From NCBI RefSeq assembly GCF_002002735.1, contig NZ_MUNY01000039.1, positions 62,001 to 126,000 on the forward strand: 64,000 bases of DNA. The letters are read 5' to 3'. Positions 9,201 to 18,557 of this stretch are shown in pieces (within the stretch, counting starts at the first letter, position 1; each line of letters starts with the position of its first letter). The position numbers and the translations under genes are program-made. The notes beneath the pieces are model-generated. The model saw only the letters and a program-made list of their open reading frames with translations, did no database searches and was not told where the DNA came from. This DNA comes from Algoriphagus sp. A40. GTDB lineage: Bacteria; Bacteroidota; Bacteroidia; Cytophagales; Cyclobacteriaceae.

Positions 9201-9823
9201 ACTTTAGGCCGGAAATTAGTTGGCTTGGCCGTTAACTGCTCATTATTCAAGACATAGAGATCCAGGTCTCCATCCAGGTCATAATCCAAAAAAGCAGCCC
9301 CCATGCTGTTTCCTGGATCTGCGATTCCATAGTCAGCAGCCATTTCTTTAAAAGAAACATTGCCTGAAGCATCTTTTCCCTGGTTTACAAAGAGAAGGTT
9401 ATTGCGTTCACCTAGACCTTTTTTCATAGCTGTTGCTATATAGATATCTGGCCAGCCGTCGAGATTGATATCTACGATAACACTCCCGGTACACCAATTA
9501 TCTGAAGCGAGGATTCCAGCATTTTCCGAGATATCATTGAATTTGAAATTCCCCTGATTTAGGTAGAGCCGATTCGGTACCTGATTTCCTGTGAAGAACA
9601 AATCAGGAAGTCCGTTTTGGTCAAAATCTGCAACAGCCACTCCTCCTCCGTTGAAAATGTATTCATCGGTCAGAATATTGAAGGAGTCAGATTCTATAAT
9701 TTCATTGTTAAAGTCAATTCCGGTTTCATCCGGAGACCTCAAAGTGTATAGGGTGGAATCTTTTTTACAAGAAGTGAATAGAAAAACGGAACACAGAATC
9801 AAGGCAGGAAAGCAATACTTCAT
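6299..9823 (-). CDS. Large FG-GAP (VCBS) repeat lipoprotein with ASPIC/UnbV domain
   Basis: The start at 9823 (MKYCFPALIL) gives a 1174-residue protein with lipobox LFTSC. Dozens of D-x-(D/N)-x-D-G-x-x-D calcium-binding blades (for example DFDQNGLPDLFF, DLDQDGDLDYVV, DINGDGKVDLIV) form one or two beta-propellers. An ASPIC/UnbV domain around residues 500-600 (LKGPAKNPQGLGAKV to VIWPDGKESNL) interrupts them, the CRTAC1-like architecture. Such surface lipoproteins often accompany SusC/SusD pairs. It lies 134 bases after susD but a terminator stands between them, so it is either read-through or separately expressed. An upstream start at 9856 would spoil the signal peptide. Confidence 0.85.
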   Translation of the reverse strand: MKYCFPALILCSVFLFTSCKKDSTLYTLRSPDETGIDFNNEIIESDSFNILTDEYIFNGGGVAVADFDQNGLPDLFFTGNQVPNRLYLNQGNFKFNDISENAGILASDNWCTGSVIVDINLDGWPDIYIATAMKKGLGERNNLLFVNQGKDASGNVSFKEMAADYGIADPGNSMGAAFLDYDLDGDLDLYVLNNEQLTAKPTNFRPKVTDGSAINNDSFYRNNGDGTFTNVTIEAGITFEGFGLGLVVSDLNNDGWPDIHVSNDYITNDILYINNQDGTFSNKTKENLRHQSQFSMGSDIADFNNDGLPDLITIDMLGEDNYRKKTTIGKNVYQTYINNEQFGYEYQYVRNMLHVNNGPGIPFSEVGLMAGVYQTDWSWAPLFGDVDNDGLRDLLVTNGFPRDITDKDFANYRADVGNIASTRQLLDSIPIVKIPNYAYRNTGNLGFEDSGDIWGLNKPSFSNGAALVDLDQDGDLDYVVNNINDPAFVFENLLNEQEMVPNFLRVKLKGPAKNPQGLGAKVLLKPTSESLLYQEMQVVRGYMSSVEDILHFGLDSVATVSELTVIWPDGKESNLSNISSNQVVQIDYSSANVGKDSVAILNLGSTPKLLSEVSDQLGISFIHQEEDKIDFNIQRTLPHKLTQFGPALAVGDLDGNGHEDLVIGSASGFSPVWYAQQENGGFIQKELLPGENPIFEETGILLFDVDNDRDLDLYLVSGSSEFLPDAAEYLDRIYLNDGKGNFSPDQNFSAVKANGSTVRGADFDGDGFMDLFVGGRSPIGKFPLPEKSFLLKNQNGQMTDVTDQVAPGLREVGMLTDAIWSDINGDGKVDLIVVGELMPISVFVNRGDKFEKLPDTGLENYLGWWNSISSADFDQDGDSDFVVGNLGANNSHHPTFERPVKIYAKDFDNNGSVDPVTFAFYKDKPGGIYNSFPSHFWDDLNGQSPMFRRKFDRYKYFALSTEASFFTEEEKKDVLILTGNYDRTVWVENLGNGKFQVHELPVMAQIAPTNGIVTDDVNSDGFFDILMVGNDYGNEIFIGRLDASIGLLLLGDGKGNFKAANPRESGFVVPGDAKALVKLSSAQGAPIYFASQNRGKLLAFKTASLEGKTLSFGQEAMALILELENGKRQRYDLSLGAGFGSQSSREITLPKGTKSAVMIDYKGQMTPVGIFTRN

Positions 9824-9903
9824 AGGGTGATTTCGGGTAAGACTAGGAGTGTTCAAATTAGCATTTTCCCTTTGGTAGAAAAAAAATGGGCGATAATAAA
9901 AAA

Positions 9904-9936
9904 CACAAAAAAAGAGGAGGCCAAAAGCCTCCTCTT
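9904..9936 (-). terminator. Terminator downstream of susD
   Basis: AAGAGGAGGC and GCCTCCTCTT (9912-9936) form a 10-bp stem. On the minus strand it is followed by a T-rich tract at 9911-9898. It lies 22 bases beyond the susD stop. Confidence 0.85.
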
Positions 9937-9957
9937 ATAGATTATATCCAAAAAGGA

Positions 9958-11691
9958 TTAGAAACCGTCGTTCTGTTTAAGAATATCGGCACCCACCAAA
10001 TCAATCTGATCTTGAGGGATTGGAACCCATTTGAACTTATCTGTATATTTCGCTCCTCCTAGGGTGGCAGGAAGCTTCACCCCATCATAAGCGAGATAGA
10101 AGTCAAGCTCAGCTTGAACTGTACTCCAACGCTGAAGATCATAGAATCTGTGTCCTTCCATACCCAATTCAAGCAATCTCTCATGACGAACAGCCGTCTG
10201 AGCGGCAGCTTTGTCAGCCCAAGGTGCAGAATAGGTACTGATTACGTAGTTCGCAGCCATGGTACCATCTTCTCGCTTAATCTTGGAATTTATAGCACGG
10301 GTACGCACTCTGTTTACATATTCTCTGGCTTTTTCAAGGGAACCTACTTCGATTTCAGCTTCAGCAGCCAACAAAAGAACATCTGCAAAACGGATGATCA
10401 TGAAGTTGATACCTGTGTAACCCGGAGTCCAAGAAGAGTTATCCTGATAGGTACCCTTTTCGGATTCAGCATAGATATACTTCTTTGGAGAATAAGGTCC
10501 GCCATTTGGCTGGTTTCTAATCCAGGCATTGCCCGGGTGGTCTTGCCAATCCAAATAAGGAAGTCCTCTTCTACCTACAGTATGATCCAAACGCGGATCT
10601 AACGGACCTGCATCTGGTGTGAAAGCAGCTCCGGAAGCTACACCCATGTCACTCTTCACCTCATTTGCCGGGCTATTGTATGACTTATCCAACAAAGGAA
10701 GGCCAGCAGCAGTAGTACGGAATGCGTTTACGAAGGTAAAGCTAGGCTGGAAGAATCCGCAACAGTTACCCGGTCCGGCAGGACCTGTATTGTATGGGAA
10801 GTTCAAGTCAAACTCTGGGTTAGCATTGTTGACTGAACCAGTACCAGCAGCAGCCTGATAAGCCCAAACTGACTCCTCATGGTTGTCATTTGCCCCACGG
10901 AACATATTATCATAATATGGAACCAGACCATACTTCTTACCATTAGAAGTCACCCCATTTGCAATTACATCGTCAAAGAGTGCTTTTGCTTCCGCAAATT
11001 TCTTATCATACATGTAGACTTTTGCCAAGTAAGCTTTTGCAGCCCAGACGTTCACACGACCCACTTGAGGTTGAGTAGCGGGTAAGCCTGCTACAGCAGC
11101 TTGAAGATCTGCAATTACGAATGGTAAAAGGGGCTTGTCATTTTTCACATCCTCAAGACCAGTTCCATAATCAACCGTCTCATCGACATAGGGAGTCAGG
11201 TTATAATCTCGATAAAGCTCAAAATAGAAGTGTGCTCTAAGGAATTTTGCCTGGGAGGACAATCTGATTTTGTCAGCTTCTGTCACATCAGGGCCTGCTG
11301 TGGCTAACAGTCTCAATACTGAATTAGCCCGGGCAATTCCTTCATAGCAAACATTGTACTTTGATCCCATCTCTCCACCAGCAGCGTTGTTTTCATAGCG
11401 CTGGATAGGGTTGATTTGGCTAAAATCTCCCGGGTCAGTGCCCTTATTGGCCTCTCCCCCTCTGATACTCCCCCAAACCCAATTGGAAGGAGACCCTAAT
11501 CTATTACCGCGACCGTTAACCTGGGAATATGCAGCAATCAAGGATGCATCAAGTCCAGCCAAAGTGGAAAGTTGAGCACTTGCCAACTGACCTACTGGTG
11601 GTACCTCCAGGAAATCCTCGCTACAACTCACTGCTACCATCATCGCCGTGGATGCAAGTAGAGCGCCTATTTTTATTTTAAAATTCTTCAT
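9958..11691 (-). CDS. SusD/RagB-family outer-membrane nutrient-binding lipoprotein
   Basis: The 577-residue lipoprotein has a signal ending VAVSC (Cys23) and the usual SusD layout: an N-terminal TPR-rich segment (AKAYLAKVYMYDKKFAEAKALFDDV near residue 220) and a C-terminal helical region (FADVLLLAAEAEIEVGSLEKAREYVNRVR, RHERLLELGMEGHRFYDLQRW). SusD proteins form a lid over the SusC channel and capture the substrate at the cell surface. The gene follows susC by 51 bases in one operon. No glycoside hydrolase or peptidase gene lies nearby, so the substrate cannot be inferred. Confidence 0.95.
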   Translation of the reverse strand: MKNFKIKIGALLASTAMMVAVSCSEDFLEVPPVGQLASAQLSTLAGLDASLIAAYSQVNGRGNRLGSPSNWVWGSIRGGEANKGTDPGDFSQINPIQRYENNAAGGEMGSKYNVCYEGIARANSVLRLLATAGPDVTEADKIRLSSQAKFLRAHFYFELYRDYNLTPYVDETVDYGTGLEDVKNDKPLLPFVIADLQAAVAGLPATQPQVGRVNVWAAKAYLAKVYMYDKKFAEAKALFDDVIANGVTSNGKKYGLVPYYDNMFRGANDNHEESVWAYQAAAGTGSVNNANPEFDLNFPYNTGPAGPGNCCGFFQPSFTFVNAFRTTAAGLPLLDKSYNSPANEVKSDMGVASGAAFTPDAGPLDPRLDHTVGRRGLPYLDWQDHPGNAWIRNQPNGGPYSPKKYIYAESEKGTYQDNSSWTPGYTGINFMIIRFADVLLLAAEAEIEVGSLEKAREYVNRVRTRAINSKIKREDGTMAANYVISTYSAPWADKAAAQTAVRHERLLELGMEGHRFYDLQRWSTVQAELDFYLAYDGVKLPATLGGAKYTDKFKWVPIPQDQIDLVGADILKQNDGF

Positions 11692-11742
11692 TTGTCTAAT
11701 CTATTATAGTGTCTATAAACGATTCAAATTTTCATGTTAGGC

Positions 11743-14700
11743 TTAGAAGCTAAGATTTAGACCAAAAGTCCAGCTCTGGGTCACAGGATAGTTACCTACG
11801 TCGATACCAAAGGTAAGATCAGCATCACCGCCTACAGCAGGATCCAAACCTTCATAGCCTGTAATTGTAAACACGTTGTTTACAGAAGCAAATACTCTTG
11901 CTCTTTCCATTTTCATCTTCTGAAGCAAACTTGCTGGAGCTGAATAGCCCAAAGTCAAGTTTTGTAATCTTAGATACGAGCCATCTTCAACATAAAAAGA
12001 GTTGGAAACCTGGTTGGTTGACAGGTTAGTAACCCTCTCAATAATCGGAATTTCCGCATCCAAGTTTTCAGGAGTCCATGAATCCTTTAAACGCTCAGAC
12101 ATGGAAGCACCCAGGAATGATTGGTAGAAATCAGTAAACCACTTAGACTGATTGAAAATCTCACCACCGATTGAGGTATATAAATAAGCAGAAAGATCAA
12201 AGCCTTTGTACCCTAATGTGAAATTCATCCCACCTGTGAAATCAGGAACCGGACTCCCCATAAACACACGGTCCTCTGGAGTAATTGTTCCATCACCATT
12301 CACATCTTCCATCTTGAATCTACCTGGGGCTTTTCCATCCTGAATAGCATGTGAATTAACATCTTCCTGATCTCTGAACAGACCCAATACATTGTATCCA
12401 AAGAAAGAAGAAAGAGGCTGCCCAACTGCGTTTCTGATAGGCTCGATGCCTCGGAAACTTGGGTTAACTGAAGTAATGAAGTCCAAACCTTCTGAAAGAG
12501 AAACAATTTCATTTTTCAGAGTAGAACCAGTTACAGTCAGTTCGTAAGTCAGATTACTGGTCAGATTGCCTCTGGTAGTTACCAAAAGATCCAACCCTCT
12601 GTTTAACATCTCACCTACGTTTACAGCAGGGGCTGCAGCGTTAGATCCTGCGGTCAATGGAATTGGAACTGTGAAAAGCAAGTCCTTGGTATCCTTTTTC
12701 CACCAATCGAAAATCACATCCAATCGGCCATTGAAGAAGGTACCGTCAAAACCGATGTTTTGGGTAACTGCTGTTTCCCATTGCGCATTAGGGTTACCAA
12801 TTCTGGATCTCCTGAAACCAATCTGTGCCCCTGAATTAGACCCGGTAATATCATAGGAAGAAGCTCCAACATTACCGCCGTAAAGCGAATATTGGTTGTT
12901 GGGATCCACGTTGTTTGAGTTACCCATTTCACCATATCCTCCGCGGATTTTCAAATCATCGATGAATTCAAGTCCCTGCATGAAACCCTCACCTGAAATT
13001 CTCCAAGCTGCTGAAAATGCTGGAAATACCCCATATCTGGAATTCTCACCAAATCTGGAGGAACCGTCACGACGAACCACGGCACTGAAAATATACTTGT
13101 CATTGTAAGTATATCGTAACTGACCAAAATAGGAATTGAAGTTTACACCTTTAAATTGGTCTGAGTTTACTTGACGGGTGTTTACCGGCAAGTTAGAAAT
13201 CGTGATAAAGTCAGGGTCAGTTGAGAAAGGATTCTGACCGAGCGCCGACATGTTTCTACCAGCACCTGAGTTCAAGGCTTCCTGACCCAACAAGACATTG
13301 AAGTCATGCTTGTCAAATTTCTTCTTCCAAGCTAAGGTGTTGGTGAAAGTCCATCCAAAAGAAAAACCTGAACCTTCATCATAGCCAAAGGCTGAGTTAT
13401 TTTCAGAGTTTTCATATTGAAGCCTTGTATAACCATAATAGTAGTAGTTGTTGTACTGCCCACCAATGGATGTTCTGAAAGTCAAATCATCCATGATATC
13501 CCATTCGGCATAAACGTTACCAAAGGCATTCGCATTGAAGTTTCTGTTATCCAATAAACCTTCTCTGTTTGCTACCGGGTTTCTTGGGTTGTTAAAACCT
13601 CTGGAAGCAGTACCTGCATAACCACCAAATTCGTCATAAACAGGGATAATGGATGGCATACGGAAAGCTTGAAGTATATCGTTTTCATCTCTTGATACAC
13701 CACGTCCACCTGCACCACCTTGCTGACCCAATACCTGACGGTAAGTTGCCTGGAAGTTTTGACCGATCCTAATTCGATTAGTAACATCAAATTCAGAGTT
13801 GGCTCTCAGAGAGTATCTTTTGAATGAATTACCAGTCATAATCCCATCTTGCTCCTGCAAGCCTAAGCCAATGTAGAATCGGCTGGTTTCTGAACCACCA
13901 TTAAAACCAAGTGAATGTCTGTGAAGTGGTGCTGGTGCTGTAAGTGCATCATACCAATCTGTACCTTCTCCAGTCGCTGCTCTCGTCAACTGACGAACGG
14001 ATCCTTTTGAAGGATCAATGTTGTACCATTCTTTTTGCTGTGCAATCTGATCAGCAGAAAGAGGACCTGATTGGCCCGAGGCTACTCCATAGGCTCCAGA
14101 TACTGGGTCTCTAGTTATCAAACTCAAGTAGTATGGCATGACAGGAGATGAACCTGTTCCAAACTGAGGGTGGTTGTAGGCCACAGGGGTGTTAGCTGCT
14201 TTTGCAGCATTGGCTTCTGCAATCCATGTGTATTCGGCGAAATCAGCCGGATTCATCATATCAATTCCAGTTCCTGGGTCGGTCACACCGTACATGCCAT
14301 TGTAATCCACTCTGAGCTTTTTGTTTCTCGCTCCTCGCTTGGTAGTGTAAACAATTACACCGTTTGCAGCACGCGCACCATAAATTGAAGCTGCGGCGGC
14401 ATCTTTCAATACAGTCGTAGATTCGATGTCGTCAGGATTTAGGAAATCCGTAGAACTTGTTGGCAATCCATCCACAATGTACAAAGGTTCGTTACCACCA
14501 AAGGCTCCGAAACCACGCACACGGATAATTGAAGAAGTACCTGGCTGACCGTTTGTAATAACGGTAACCCCTGAAACACGGCCTTGAAGAGTTTGCTCGA
14601 TGTTACCGGTAGGGATAACGGTCAAATCTCTTGGGTCCACTGTTGCAATTGCACCGGTTGTTTCCCTTCTGGAATCGATGGAATAACCGGTTACAACCAA

Positions 14701-15018
14701 TTCGGTAAGGGTTCTTTCATCTGGGGCCATACTCACGTCAATGACGCTTCTGGAACCTACCACCTGTTCAACGGCAGCATATCCGATAAAAGAAAAAACC
14801 AAAGTGGCTTGATCATTTGGGACACTGAGGGAAAACTTCCCGTCAATGTCAGACGCAGTTCCGGTTGTAGTGCCTTTAACCAGGACTGAAACTCCCGGGA
14901 GACCTACTCCAAACTCGTCTAGAATCGTACCCGTCACGGTTTTTTGCGCAAAGGCAGTACCGGCGGATAAGACTAAGAGTGTGAGACACACACTTAGTAT
15001 TTTGTAAACATTTTTCAT
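11743..15018 (-). CDS. SusC/RagA-family TonB-linked outer-membrane transporter
   Basis: The start at 15018 (MKNVYKILSV) gives a 1091-residue protein with signal peptide ending AFAQ, a carboxypeptidase-regulatory-like domain (KTVTGTILDEFGVGLPGVSV), a plug domain (IEQTLQGRVSGVTV, RVRGFGAFGGNEPLYIVDG) and a 22-strand barrel ending in FGLNLSF. It would import oligomers across the outer membrane with TonB energy, paired with the SusD encoded next. A longer frame from 15081 would cover the operator-like palindrome and is less likely. It lacks the extra N-terminal secretin/TonB domain that marks anti-sigma-linked family members. Confidence 0.95.
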   Translation of the reverse strand: MKNVYKILSVCLTLLVLSAGTAFAQKTVTGTILDEFGVGLPGVSVLVKGTTTGTASDIDGKFSLSVPNDQATLVFSFIGYAAVEQVVGSRSVIDVSMAPDERTLTELVVTGYSIDSRRETTGAIATVDPRDLTVIPTGNIEQTLQGRVSGVTVITNGQPGTSSIIRVRGFGAFGGNEPLYIVDGLPTSSTDFLNPDDIESTTVLKDAAAASIYGARAANGVIVYTTKRGARNKKLRVDYNGMYGVTDPGTGIDMMNPADFAEYTWIAEANAAKAANTPVAYNHPQFGTGSSPVMPYYLSLITRDPVSGAYGVASGQSGPLSADQIAQQKEWYNIDPSKGSVRQLTRAATGEGTDWYDALTAPAPLHRHSLGFNGGSETSRFYIGLGLQEQDGIMTGNSFKRYSLRANSEFDVTNRIRIGQNFQATYRQVLGQQGGAGGRGVSRDENDILQAFRMPSIIPVYDEFGGYAGTASRGFNNPRNPVANREGLLDNRNFNANAFGNVYAEWDIMDDLTFRTSIGGQYNNYYYYGYTRLQYENSENNSAFGYDEGSGFSFGWTFTNTLAWKKKFDKHDFNVLLGQEALNSGAGRNMSALGQNPFSTDPDFITISNLPVNTRQVNSDQFKGVNFNSYFGQLRYTYNDKYIFSAVVRRDGSSRFGENSRYGVFPAFSAAWRISGEGFMQGLEFIDDLKIRGGYGEMGNSNNVDPNNQYSLYGGNVGASSYDITGSNSGAQIGFRRSRIGNPNAQWETAVTQNIGFDGTFFNGRLDVIFDWWKKDTKDLLFTVPIPLTAGSNAAAPAVNVGEMLNRGLDLLVTTRGNLTSNLTYELTVTGSTLKNEIVSLSEGLDFITSVNPSFRGIEPIRNAVGQPLSSFFGYNVLGLFRDQEDVNSHAIQDGKAPGRFKMEDVNGDGTITPEDRVFMGSPVPDFTGGMNFTLGYKGFDLSAYLYTSIGGEIFNQSKWFTDFYQSFLGASMSERLKDSWTPENLDAEIPIIERVTNLSTNQVSNSFYVEDGSYLRLQNLTLGYSAPASLLQKMKMERARVFASVNNVFTITGYEGLDPAVGGDADLTFGIDVGNYPVTQSWTFGLNLSF

Positions 15019-15076
15019 AAACATAGATAGATTGGGTAACAAGATTAATCTCAAAAACTTATTCGTTAATTGATTG

Positions 15077-15090
15077 TGCAATCGTTTGCG
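15077..15090 (-). promoter_or_regulatory. Possible LacI-type operator upstream of susC
   Basis: TGCAATCGTTTGCG is a near-perfect palindrome around a central CG, with half-sites ATTGCA and TTTGCG. This is the form typical of LacI-family operators. It lies 59 bases upstream of the susC start, in the transcript leader or promoter zone. No LacI-family gene is present in the window, so the regulator would be encoded elsewhere. Confidence 0.4.
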
Positions 15091-15494
15091 ATTATTCTCA
15101 AAATAATGACAATAGTGAATTGGTTGATTTTTTGGAAACTATTGCGATTATACCGCGGTCGAACGACCAGCATGATAAAACCAGTAGGTTTGAGCGCATC
15201 AGTAGATGCAGATTGAGAGAAGGAAGGATTCTAAGTAAAATAGATCATAGGCTTGAATTTTGGGTTTAATTATTAATTGTAAACCTTCAATGTTAAATAA
15301 TCTAAAACAAAATTCAAACCGACTACCCTAAATAATATTTTGATTTTTCGGCTACAGCCCAATTTTTACTCGGTGATTCTGAATAAAAACACATGAAAAA
15401 GTGTGAATAATTGTAAATTCATGAAATAAGTGAGCTTTAATTTGAAAAACCCATAACAAAAATTAAACTTCGTTACACATAATGAAAATAAATT
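15091..15494. other. Intergenic region upstream of susC
   Basis: About 400 AT-rich bases separate the susC leader from the stop of the TPR gene, which is also on the minus strand. The region contains ACCGCGGT at 15152-15159 and a small inverted repeat GGTCG-AA-CGACC at 15157-15168, possibly further regulatory sites. No ORF or RNA gene is recognisable. Confidence 0.5.
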
Positions 15495-17309
15495 TTAATC
15501 AACTGCAATTTCAGTAAAAAACTCCTGGCTTTTCCGGAGTTCTTCAAAAAGTGGATCCTGATAGGATCTTTCAGCCAATTGGCGATTGGCTGAAATTGCT
15601 TTTTTCAAATGGATCAATGCTACCTCGCTTTGCCCACCAATTGCGGCTATCATTGCCAATCCATAATAACCGTATCCAAATTCCCGGTCCTGGACCACCG
15701 ATTCCTCAAAGGCCATCGTTGCATTGGCATAATCACCTATCATAAAATAGGCTAGGCCTTTATTAAAAAAGTCTTTGGGATCTGTAAAAGAGTATTCAAA
15801 CCGCAGGGTCGCCAGTTTATAATCTCCCCTTAGAATATCCAAAGCTCCCCGAAGAGCTTCATTGTGCTGAAGAAAGTCAGGATTCAATGTCATCGCTGAA
15901 GCGTCTGAAAGTTTTTTGTAAGCCCCCCAAAAATCTCCCTGAAAAGCCAAAATCTGACCTTGATTATGGAGAGAATGCGGTGTGGGTTCTATCCGATAAG
16001 CCTGAACCAATAGCCTCAAAGCCTCCTCCCACAAAACCTCTTTGGAACCTTGATCCAAAGTTCGCTGAGCTTGTCGTATCCTCACCACCGCCATATTATT
16101 ATAAGGCAAAGGAGAACGAAACAACTCTGTCATTTTTGAATAGATCGCCGCTTTTTCCTCCAAACTTTGAGTGGCCTCGGCAGCCAATGACCATTCTCCA
16201 AAAGAAAGTTCATTCTTTCCGTTTGTGTTGGAAAGTGCCTCTTTTAGTTTCATAGATTGCTGCATATTCAATCCCGCTCGCGGCTTTGCTGTTATTTCTA
16301 CTTTTGCCACCCGCAACTTTGGGAAAAGATCCTGCGCCACTTGGGAAAAGCCTGGTACTTTTTTCAACCGTTCACTTTGCTCCAAATAGGTCTCCTGATT
16401 CATCAGGATCGCATAAAGCTCATCCTTGCGATTAGTGGAAATGCCTTTGTAATCGCGAAGCAACAACCTTAAATCAAACCAATCATTCCATCTGGAATCC
16501 ATTTTCAGCGAAGCTTCTGGGATAGAGTTGACCCTTGGACCAAGTGCCTTTTTCACAGATTGAGCCCGGGTCATCCCCAAAGTGCTGTTTTTGCCTTCTG
16601 ATACCTCTGGTGATTGGATGCCTGTGATTTTGATTTCCTGAACTTCCGGGTTTGCCTCCAGGAAAGCATCGATCCTTTTCAGCGTCTCCTGATTGGCAAT
16701 GCTAGATTTGTATTCCGAATCACCGGGATCAAACATCAAGGCAAATTCCTCTTTCCTGGCAATTTCTTTAACCCGCGAACCAGTCGTAATAAACAAACCT
16801 ACCAGTGGAATCGGCTCATCTGGATACACTTCCCCCAATTTCACCATCAGCTGAGGCGCAATCACTCCTTTTGCGAGTATTTGCATTTCCTGAGCCTGGG
16901 AACCCTCTTTTTTGCCCTGAAAAAATGAAACCTCCAATGAGGCCCCAGCCATCCAAGACTCAAATTTCAATGCAAACTTCTTTTCATACTCATAATTCGC
17001 AACATTCCGTTTCAATTCAATTTCTCCTAAATCGAGTTGGTTTTGTTCAGCTCTGAATTTCAGACTTACTTTCGGGTTTTTTGGTGTCAATATGGATTCT
17101 ATTGGAATCGATCCTTTGACAGTAAAGCGAATTGAGTCCCCTTCCAGCTTAAGTTTATATGGGATTAGCTCTACATCCTTTAAAAATTTGTTTTCAGGCA
17201 TTATTATTGAACTTGCAAACAAAAAATCTCCTGAGACCAAAAACAATATGAGCAGGAGTTTAAACATTCTGATATTGAATTGATTTATAGAATTCAAACG
17301 CATTTTCAT
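15495..17309 (-). CDS. Exported TPR-repeat protein with an OmpA-like segment
   Basis: The 604-residue protein has a signal-like hydrophobic stretch (MFKLLLILFLVSGDFLFA). An alternative start at that internal Met would be 17267. The N-terminal 190 residues look like beta-rich domains. Residues about 200-260 (IDAFLEANPEVQEIKITG, then SLGMTRAQSV-type spacing) recall an OmpA-type peptidoglycan-binding segment. The C-terminal 230 residues are tetratricopeptide-like helices (ALRLLVQAYRIEPTPHSLHNQG, GDYANATMAFEESVV, EVALIHLKKAI). It probably sits in the periplasm as a scaffold. The exact family is not recognised. Confidence 0.6.
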   Translation of the reverse strand: MKMRLNSINQFNIRMFKLLLILFLVSGDFLFASSIIMPENKFLKDVELIPYKLKLEGDSIRFTVKGSIPIESILTPKNPKVSLKFRAEQNQLDLGEIELKRNVANYEYEKKFALKFESWMAGASLEVSFFQGKKEGSQAQEMQILAKGVIAPQLMVKLGEVYPDEPIPLVGLFITTGSRVKEIARKEEFALMFDPGDSEYKSSIANQETLKRIDAFLEANPEVQEIKITGIQSPEVSEGKNSTLGMTRAQSVKKALGPRVNSIPEASLKMDSRWNDWFDLRLLLRDYKGISTNRKDELYAILMNQETYLEQSERLKKVPGFSQVAQDLFPKLRVAKVEITAKPRAGLNMQQSMKLKEALSNTNGKNELSFGEWSLAAEATQSLEEKAAIYSKMTELFRSPLPYNNMAVVRIRQAQRTLDQGSKEVLWEEALRLLVQAYRIEPTPHSLHNQGQILAFQGDFWGAYKKLSDASAMTLNPDFLQHNEALRGALDILRGDYKLATLRFEYSFTDPKDFFNKGLAYFMIGDYANATMAFEESVVQDREFGYGYYGLAMIAAIGGQSEVALIHLKKAISANRQLAERSYQDPLFEELRKSQEFFTEIAVD

Positions 17310-17340
17310 TTAATTTTAAACGACTAATCCAACACAGGTC

Positions 17341-17559
17341 ATGGAAAAACTGAAACTATTCTTCGAGGAGCGGGCCTTTGGAGTTTGCTCACGCTTGGGA
17401 GAAAAACTGCATTTCCCCATCGACAGCATCCGGCTTTTTTTCATTTATTCCTCCTTTGTGACTTTGGGCTCTCCCATTATCCTCTACGTGAGCATGGCAA
17501 TGATGATGAAAATCCGAAAGTATTTTCGCAAAATGAACAATCCGGTACTTTTTGATTAA
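17341..17559 (+). CDS. Small PspC-domain membrane protein
   Basis: The 72-residue protein shows the short bacteroidete PspC form: EERAFGVCSRLGEKLHFPIDSIRLFFIYSS followed by one hydrophobic helix (FVTLGSPIILYVSMAMMM) and a basic tail. PspC-type proteins sit in the inner membrane and take part in membrane-stress responses in other bacteria; for this short form the role is inferred only. The last four bases overlap the stop of the convergent glycosyltransferase gene. Confidence 0.7.
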   Translation: MEKLKLFFEERAFGVCSRLGEKLHFPIDSIRLFFIYSSFVTLGSPIILYVSMAMMMKIRKYFRKMNNPVLFD

Positions 17560-18557
17560 AGCTGACTAAAAATCCGCCTTCGCAAAACCAAATAGTTCCA
17601 GAATATAAAACGTACCGGGCCTGAAGTGGAAATTTCCGTTTCAGGTTTTTCTTTTGGGTTTTCATACAATTTCAACCTGTTGAAAAAGTCCCTATATCCC
17701 CTGAATACCGCAAAAGCAAAGTCTTTTTTTCCTGAAATCAGATAACCCAGTGCCGCCACCATTTCCAATACTCCTTTAATCACAAGTATTCCAAAATATC
17801 TGGGTCCTGAGACATTTTTATAAACCATGCTCAGGTTGTTCCGGATATTAAGGTAAAGTTTGTTTGGGCTAGACCGGTCCAAGGTCGCCCCTCCTTGGTG
17901 AAAAACGGTCACTGTGCCTAAGTATCCTATTTTTTCACCCGCTCTCCTTAGCCTCCAACACAAGTCAATCTCCTCCATGTGGGCAAAAAAATGCGCGTCA
18001 AATCCACCTTGACCAAAAAAATCATCTGCCCTGATAACCATACATGCACCAGATGCCCAATCCACCTGGACCGGGTCGTCATATTGTCCCTTGTCTTGCT
18101 CGATAGAATCCCAGATTCTCCCACGGCAATAGGGGTAGCCCAATTCATCGAGGTATCCGCCACCAGCTCCCGCATAGTCAAAAGTTTTTCTGTCCTGCCA
18201 GGAAATAATCTTCGGCTGAATTGCCGAATAATCCCGGTTTTGATCCAACCATGCTATCAAATTCACATCCCAATTGGGAGTGACTTCCACATCGGAATTG
18301 AGCAGAATGAAAAATTCGTATTGATCCCTCAATTCCTCCAGGCCCCAATTGTAACCACCGGCGTATCCAAAGTTGGATTGGAGTTTAATCAGTTGGATTT
18401 GTGGGAAATCCTTTTCCAAAAAATCCACTGAATCATCTGTGCTGGCATTGTCAATCACCCAAATTTCATACCTGCTGTTCCGAAGCACAGAAGGCAAAAA
18501 GGTAGGCAAGACCTGCCTACCGTTGTAATTGAGAATGACAATGGCTGCCTTCATCAT
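17556..18557 (-). CDS. Family 2 glycosyltransferase
   Basis: The 333-residue protein starts MMKAAIVILNYNGRQVL and has the GT-A hallmarks: VIDNASTDDSV, FGYAGGYNWGL, FILLNSDVEV (the DxD-type metal site) and HFFAHMEEIDLCWR. These are typical of GT2 enzymes resembling rhamnosyl- or galactosyltransferases that build surface glycans. A hydrophobic C-terminal stretch (FGILVIKGVLEMVAALGYLIS) may attach it to the membrane. Its start overlaps the stop of ybaB by 4 bases, so the two are co-transcribed. Confidence 0.88.
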   Translation of the reverse strand: MMKAAIVILNYNGRQVLPTFLPSVLRNSRYEIWVIDNASTDDSVDFLEKDFPQIQLIKLQSNFGYAGGYNWGLEELRDQYEFFILLNSDVEVTPNWDVNLIAWLDQNRDYSAIQPKIISWQDRKTFDYAGAGGGYLDELGYPYCRGRIWDSIEQDKGQYDDPVQVDWASGACMVIRADDFFGQGGFDAHFFAHMEEIDLCWRLRRAGEKIGYLGTVTVFHQGGATLDRSSPNKLYLNIRNNLSMVYKNVSGPRYFGILVIKGVLEMVAALGYLISGKKDFAFAVFRGYRDFFNRLKLYENPKEKPETEISTSGPVRFIFWNYLVLRRRIFSQL

